Made by a program: the position numbers and the translations under genes
Source: Leptolyngbyaceae cyanobacterium SM1_3_5
GTDB taxonomy: Bacteria > Cyanobacteriota > Cyanobacteriia > Elainellales > Elainellaceae
NCBI GenBank assembly: GCA_012031475.1
Contig: JAAUTJ010000119.1
Location: 1-10,066, forward strand
Direction: 5' to 3'
Length of the DNA stretch: 10,066 nucleotides
Shown here: in pieces, positions 7,970 to 10,066 of the stretch
How the letters are laid out: each line of letters begins with the position of its first letter
Numbering within the stretch: position 1 is the stretch's first letter
Notes under the pieces: generated by a model
What the model saw: only the letters and a program-made list of their open reading frames with translations
Database searches by the model: none
What the model was told of the DNA's origin: nothing

Positions 7970-8102
7970 CACTCGACAATCCGCGATCGCTCCCGCTAAC
8001 CTGCCTAAAATCGACCTAGGAGGATCGCGGCGAACAAATCGCCCTGTCTCGTAGTCTTTTTAACCAAAAGTCTTTCAACCGAACCCTTTTGCCCGCGCCT
8101 TC

Positions 8103-9051
8103 ATGCTCGATCACGCCAACTGTGTTTGTCATCGTTCTGATCCGGTTGCGACTCGCCGCCTGTGGGTCGCGATCGTGCTAATTGCCAGTTTTGCCTTCAC
8201 CGAGGCAGCGATCGGTCTGTGGAGCCACAGCCTTGCCCTCGTTGCCGAAGCAGGCCACATGGTTTCTGATGCTTTCTCGCTCGGTTTGGTGCTGTTTGCA
8301 AGCTGGCTAGCGCGTCGCCCTGCCTCTTCGCAGGCCAGCTTTGGCTATCGCCGCATTGAGATTTTGGCTGCGCTGGGCAATGGCTTGGTGCTGGTGGGGA
8401 TCGCGCTGTCGATCGCCACTGAAGCGATCGAACGACTCCAAACGTCACCCAATGATATTCTCAGCCTGCCGATGCTGATTACGGCAGCGATCGGCTTGGG
8501 CATCAACAGCCTGATTGTTTTCTTGCTGCACAACCACACGCACAACGACCTGAATTTGCGGGGCGCAGTTTTGCACCTGGTCGCAGATGCCGTCAGTTCG
8601 ATCGGCGTGATTTTGGCGGCGATCGCGGTCAGCCTGTGGCACTGGAACTGGGCAGATGGCGCGATTAGCCTGCTGGTTGCCCTGCTGATGATTGTTGCTG
8701 CCCTGCCGCTGATTCGCCAAAGCCTGCATATTCTGCTGGAAAAGCCGCCGCTTCACCTGAACGTGAGTGCGATCGAAGCGCGGTTGCAGCAGTTTGACGG
8801 CGTAGTCAGGGTTGAGCAGTTGCGTGTTTGGTCGATCGCCTTTGGGGCAAGACGCGATCGCGGCTCATCTGATCGTAAATCTGCCGGATGGGGAAGGGCG
8901 CGATCGACTGCTGCGGCAAATTCAAGCGGCGATCGCTGAGGAATTCGGCCTGCATGAAGCGTTTTTGCAGCTTTCGGGATTCGTGTCGCCGCCCGTGATC
9001 AATTTGTCTCAAGCGAGACTGCTGAATCTAACGGCGGGAGAATTGCGGTAG
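8103..9051 (+). CDS. Cation diffusion facilitator (CzcD/ZitB/ZnT-like) metal exporter, one frameshift
   Basis: Inner-membrane antiporter expected to export Zn2+ (possibly Co2+ or Cd2+) in exchange for protons. Six hydrophobic segments are visible. TM2 carries EAGHMVSD (His52, Asp56) and TM5 carries HLVADAVSS (His158, Asp162), the HxxxD pair associated with Zn-type CDF proteins. SFGYRRIEILAALGNG is a family signature. The short loop HNHTHND is a modest His-rich metal loop. The cytoplasmic C-terminal domain (VRVEQLRVWSI...AHLIVNLPD) follows. One surplus base near 8838-8847 (TTT or GGGG run) splits it; removing it gives VWSIALGQDAIAAHLIV and a protein of about 315 residues. No Shine-Dalgarno stands before the ATG. 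An imperfect direct repeat (8053-8065, 8069-8080) lies just upstream, with no recognisable Zur or SmtB box. Confidence 0.88.
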
Positions 9052-9092
9052 GAGGCGATCGAATGATGGCAGGCAAATTGCAGCAGTAACAT

Positions 9093-9419
9093 TCAAAGTT
9101 CTGCTGATGCCCGTTCTGCTGATGCCCGATTGTTCAACCACCGCTGTAATGATTTCTGGCTTTCTCCCGACGGTTGCCCCAGAATCAGATTCTTAATACT
9201 GATGTCTTCGTCAAGTTCATTCCAGTGAATTCCTTCCCCGCCGCCAATTAAACGCCAATCGTTGCGCTCTGCTGTTGAACCATACAAGAGGCGAGGATAC
9301 CAGGCTAATGGCACGGCGATCGATCGCCCATCCGACAAATCAACAGACAAAGTGGTATCCGTAACTTCCACATTCTGAATGATGGGTAGCTCAAGTGTTT
9401 CAATCGTTAAAGAAGTCAT
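9093..9419 (-). CDS. DUF2442 domain protein
   Basis: 108 residues. The pattern I(x)NVEVTDTTLSVDLSDGRSIAVPLAWYPRL followed by GGGEGIHWNELDEDISIKNLILG is characteristic of DUF2442. Members are small, uncharacterised proteins often encoded beside DUF4160, as here. The ATG at 9419 lies inside the upstream DUF4160 gene (20-bp overlap, different frame), suggesting translational coupling. After the domain comes a variable tail ending in two copies of RASAE plus Leu, created by a DNA tandem duplication. Function is unknown; a regulatory or antitoxin-like role is only inferred from the pairing. Confidence 0.85.
   Translation of the reverse strand: MTSLTIETLELPIIQNVEVTDTTLSVDLSDGRSIAVPLAWYPRLLYGSTAERNDWRLIGGGEGIHWNELDEDISIKNLILGQPSGESQKSLQRWLNNRASAERASAEL
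9098..9127. repeat. Tandem duplication of a 15-bp unit
   Basis: GTTCTGCTGATGCCC occurs twice in perfect tandem (9098-9112, 9113-9127). It lies in the last codons of the DUF2442 gene and, being in phase, encodes RASAE twice. A recent slippage duplication is the simplest origin. Confidence 0.9.
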
Positions 9420-9636
9420 TCCAGCCCTCTAGCAATTGATTTTGATGTTCCTCAACAAGCTTCTGAACACGATTAATTTCTGTCCGATTAAAGCCTTTGT
9501 TAGTTTGTAAGCGAACTGGTTCAAGCCAAAACTTAGCCTCGTTCTTGTCACGCTCAACATGTACATGAGGTGGTTCGTCTCGATCGCCTGCATAGCAAAA
9601 GAATCGGTACGGTCCAACAATTAGCAAAGTCGGCAT
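9400..9636 (-). CDS. DUF4160 domain protein
   Basis: 78 residues starting MPTLLIVGPYRFFCYAGDRDEPPHVHVERD. The FxxYAxDxxEPPHVHV core with its HVHV motif is the DUF4160 signature, and AKFWLEP followed by a C-terminal helix (NRVQKLVEEHQNQLLEGW) completes the usual length. It is the first gene of an overlapping pair with DUF2442. No clear Shine-Dalgarno precedes the ATG. The pair and its upstream spacer are visibly more A+T rich than the rest of the window and hold no HIP1 octamer, consistent with acquisition by transfer. Biochemical function is not established; some authors treat such pairs as candidate toxin-antitoxin modules. Confidence 0.88.
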   Translation of the reverse strand: MPTLLIVGPYRFFCYAGDRDEPPHVHVERDKNEAKFWLEPVRLQTNKGFNRTEINRVQKLVEEHQNQLLEGWNDFFND

Positions 9637-9660
9637 TCAGGGTTAACATCTCAAATATGT

Positions 9661-9684
9661 GAGTAATCAGCTAGATGATTGCTC
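9661..9684. repeat. 9-bp hairpin upstream of the DUF4160 gene
   Basis: GAGTAATCA (9661-9669), loop GCTAGA, TGATTGCTC (9676-9684) pair over nine positions with one wobble or mismatch. It lies 25 bp before the DUF4160 ATG, a plausible place for an operator or for a transcript structure after the cyclase gene. No T-tract follows on the minus strand. The rest of the 189-bp spacer is A+T rich, with a 10-bp palindrome AAAGATCTTT at 9712-9721. Confidence 0.4.
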
Positions 9685-9825
9685 GCACCCGGTAAATACT
9701 GATGCAGACTTAAAGATCTTTTCCTTAATTTCATTCATAAACTAGTCATTGAATTTGAAGTAGCGCCCTTAAATTTAGTCAAAATCATGAGGTTTTAGCA
9801 TTCATCTACCTTCGTATCTGATCGC

Positions 9826-10066
9826 CTACCCCTGAGCCGTCAGCTTCAAGAAATTATTGAGATCGACAAACGATCCGGCATAGGTAAGCGTCGGCGTGTC
9901 GTAGCCCTTCATTGTGACGGTGTACTGCTTGAAGATTTTTGAGTTGCCGCTCAGTTCCGACAAATATTTGTAGGTGGTTTCACCCAGCGCGACATCCATG
10001 CCGATTTGCTTCGTGGTGCTTTCCAGGCGGAAAGCGGCGTTGACGGTATCGCCCAAGGCCGTGTAG
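9826..10066 (-). CDS. Class III adenylate/guanylate cyclase, C-terminal fragment cut by window edge
   Basis: The open frame runs off the right edge; the 80 visible residues begin YTALGDTVNAAFRLES, the class III cyclase motif with the transition-state Asn and Arg (N-x3-R in VNAAFR). Then come the QIGMDVALGETTYKYL strand-helix region and a terminal KGYDTPTLTYAGSF, typical of cyanobacterial cyclases where the catalytic domain ends the protein. It makes cAMP (or cGMP) from ATP (or GTP). The residues deciding the base lie largely outside the window, so specificity cannot be read, although a Thr in YTALGD would fit an adenylate cyclase. Any N-terminal sensor (GAF, PAS, CHASE2 or similar) is not visible. 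The TTG at 10056 is internal, not a start. Confidence 0.9.
   Translation of the reverse strand, partial: YTALGDTVNAAFRLESTTKQIGMDVALGETTYKYLSELSGNSKIFKQYTVTMKGYDTPTLTYAGSFVDLNNFLKLTAQG

Overview
This is chromosomal DNA from a cyanobacterium. About twenty copies of the cyanobacterial HIP1 octamer GCGATCGC are scattered through the 10 kb. The gene set also fits: the proton extrusion protein PxcA, and the phylloquinone genes menF and menA, are typical of oxygenic phototrophs. I see no rRNA, tRNA, CRISPR array, insertion sequence or phage gene.

Layout from left to right: the C-terminal part of a membrane-anchored Ser/Thr protein kinase (+, cut by the left edge); a UvrD/Rep-like P-loop protein (-) whose stop overlaps the kinase stop by 7 bp; pxcA (+), divergent from it; menF (-), convergent with pxcA; menA (+), divergent from menF; a small conserved-looking gene (-) after a palindromic repeat; a possible 43-codon ORF (+); a zinc-type cation diffusion facilitator exporter (+); an overlapping DUF4160-DUF2442 gene pair (-); and the C-terminus of a class III nucleotide cyclase (-, cut by the right edge).

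menF and menA catalyse the first step (chorismate to isochorismate) and the prenylation step of phylloquinone (photosystem I quinone) synthesis. They share one divergent intergenic region. It holds three TTTAC-type repeats at exact 10-bp spacing that resemble the HLR1 site bound by the response regulator RpaB. Together with pxcA, which supports light-driven proton export, the centre of the window is photosynthesis-related.

The most striking global feature is that five genes, and possibly the kinase, are interrupted by single-base frameshifts, almost all at homopolymers. The protein similarity continues without loss in the next frame. This fits sequencing or assembly error far better than decay, and I annotate these genes as whole. 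I found no convincing new multi-gene system. The best leads are the HLR1-like site, the DUF4160-DUF2442 pair in locally A+T-richer DNA, and the small ORF.
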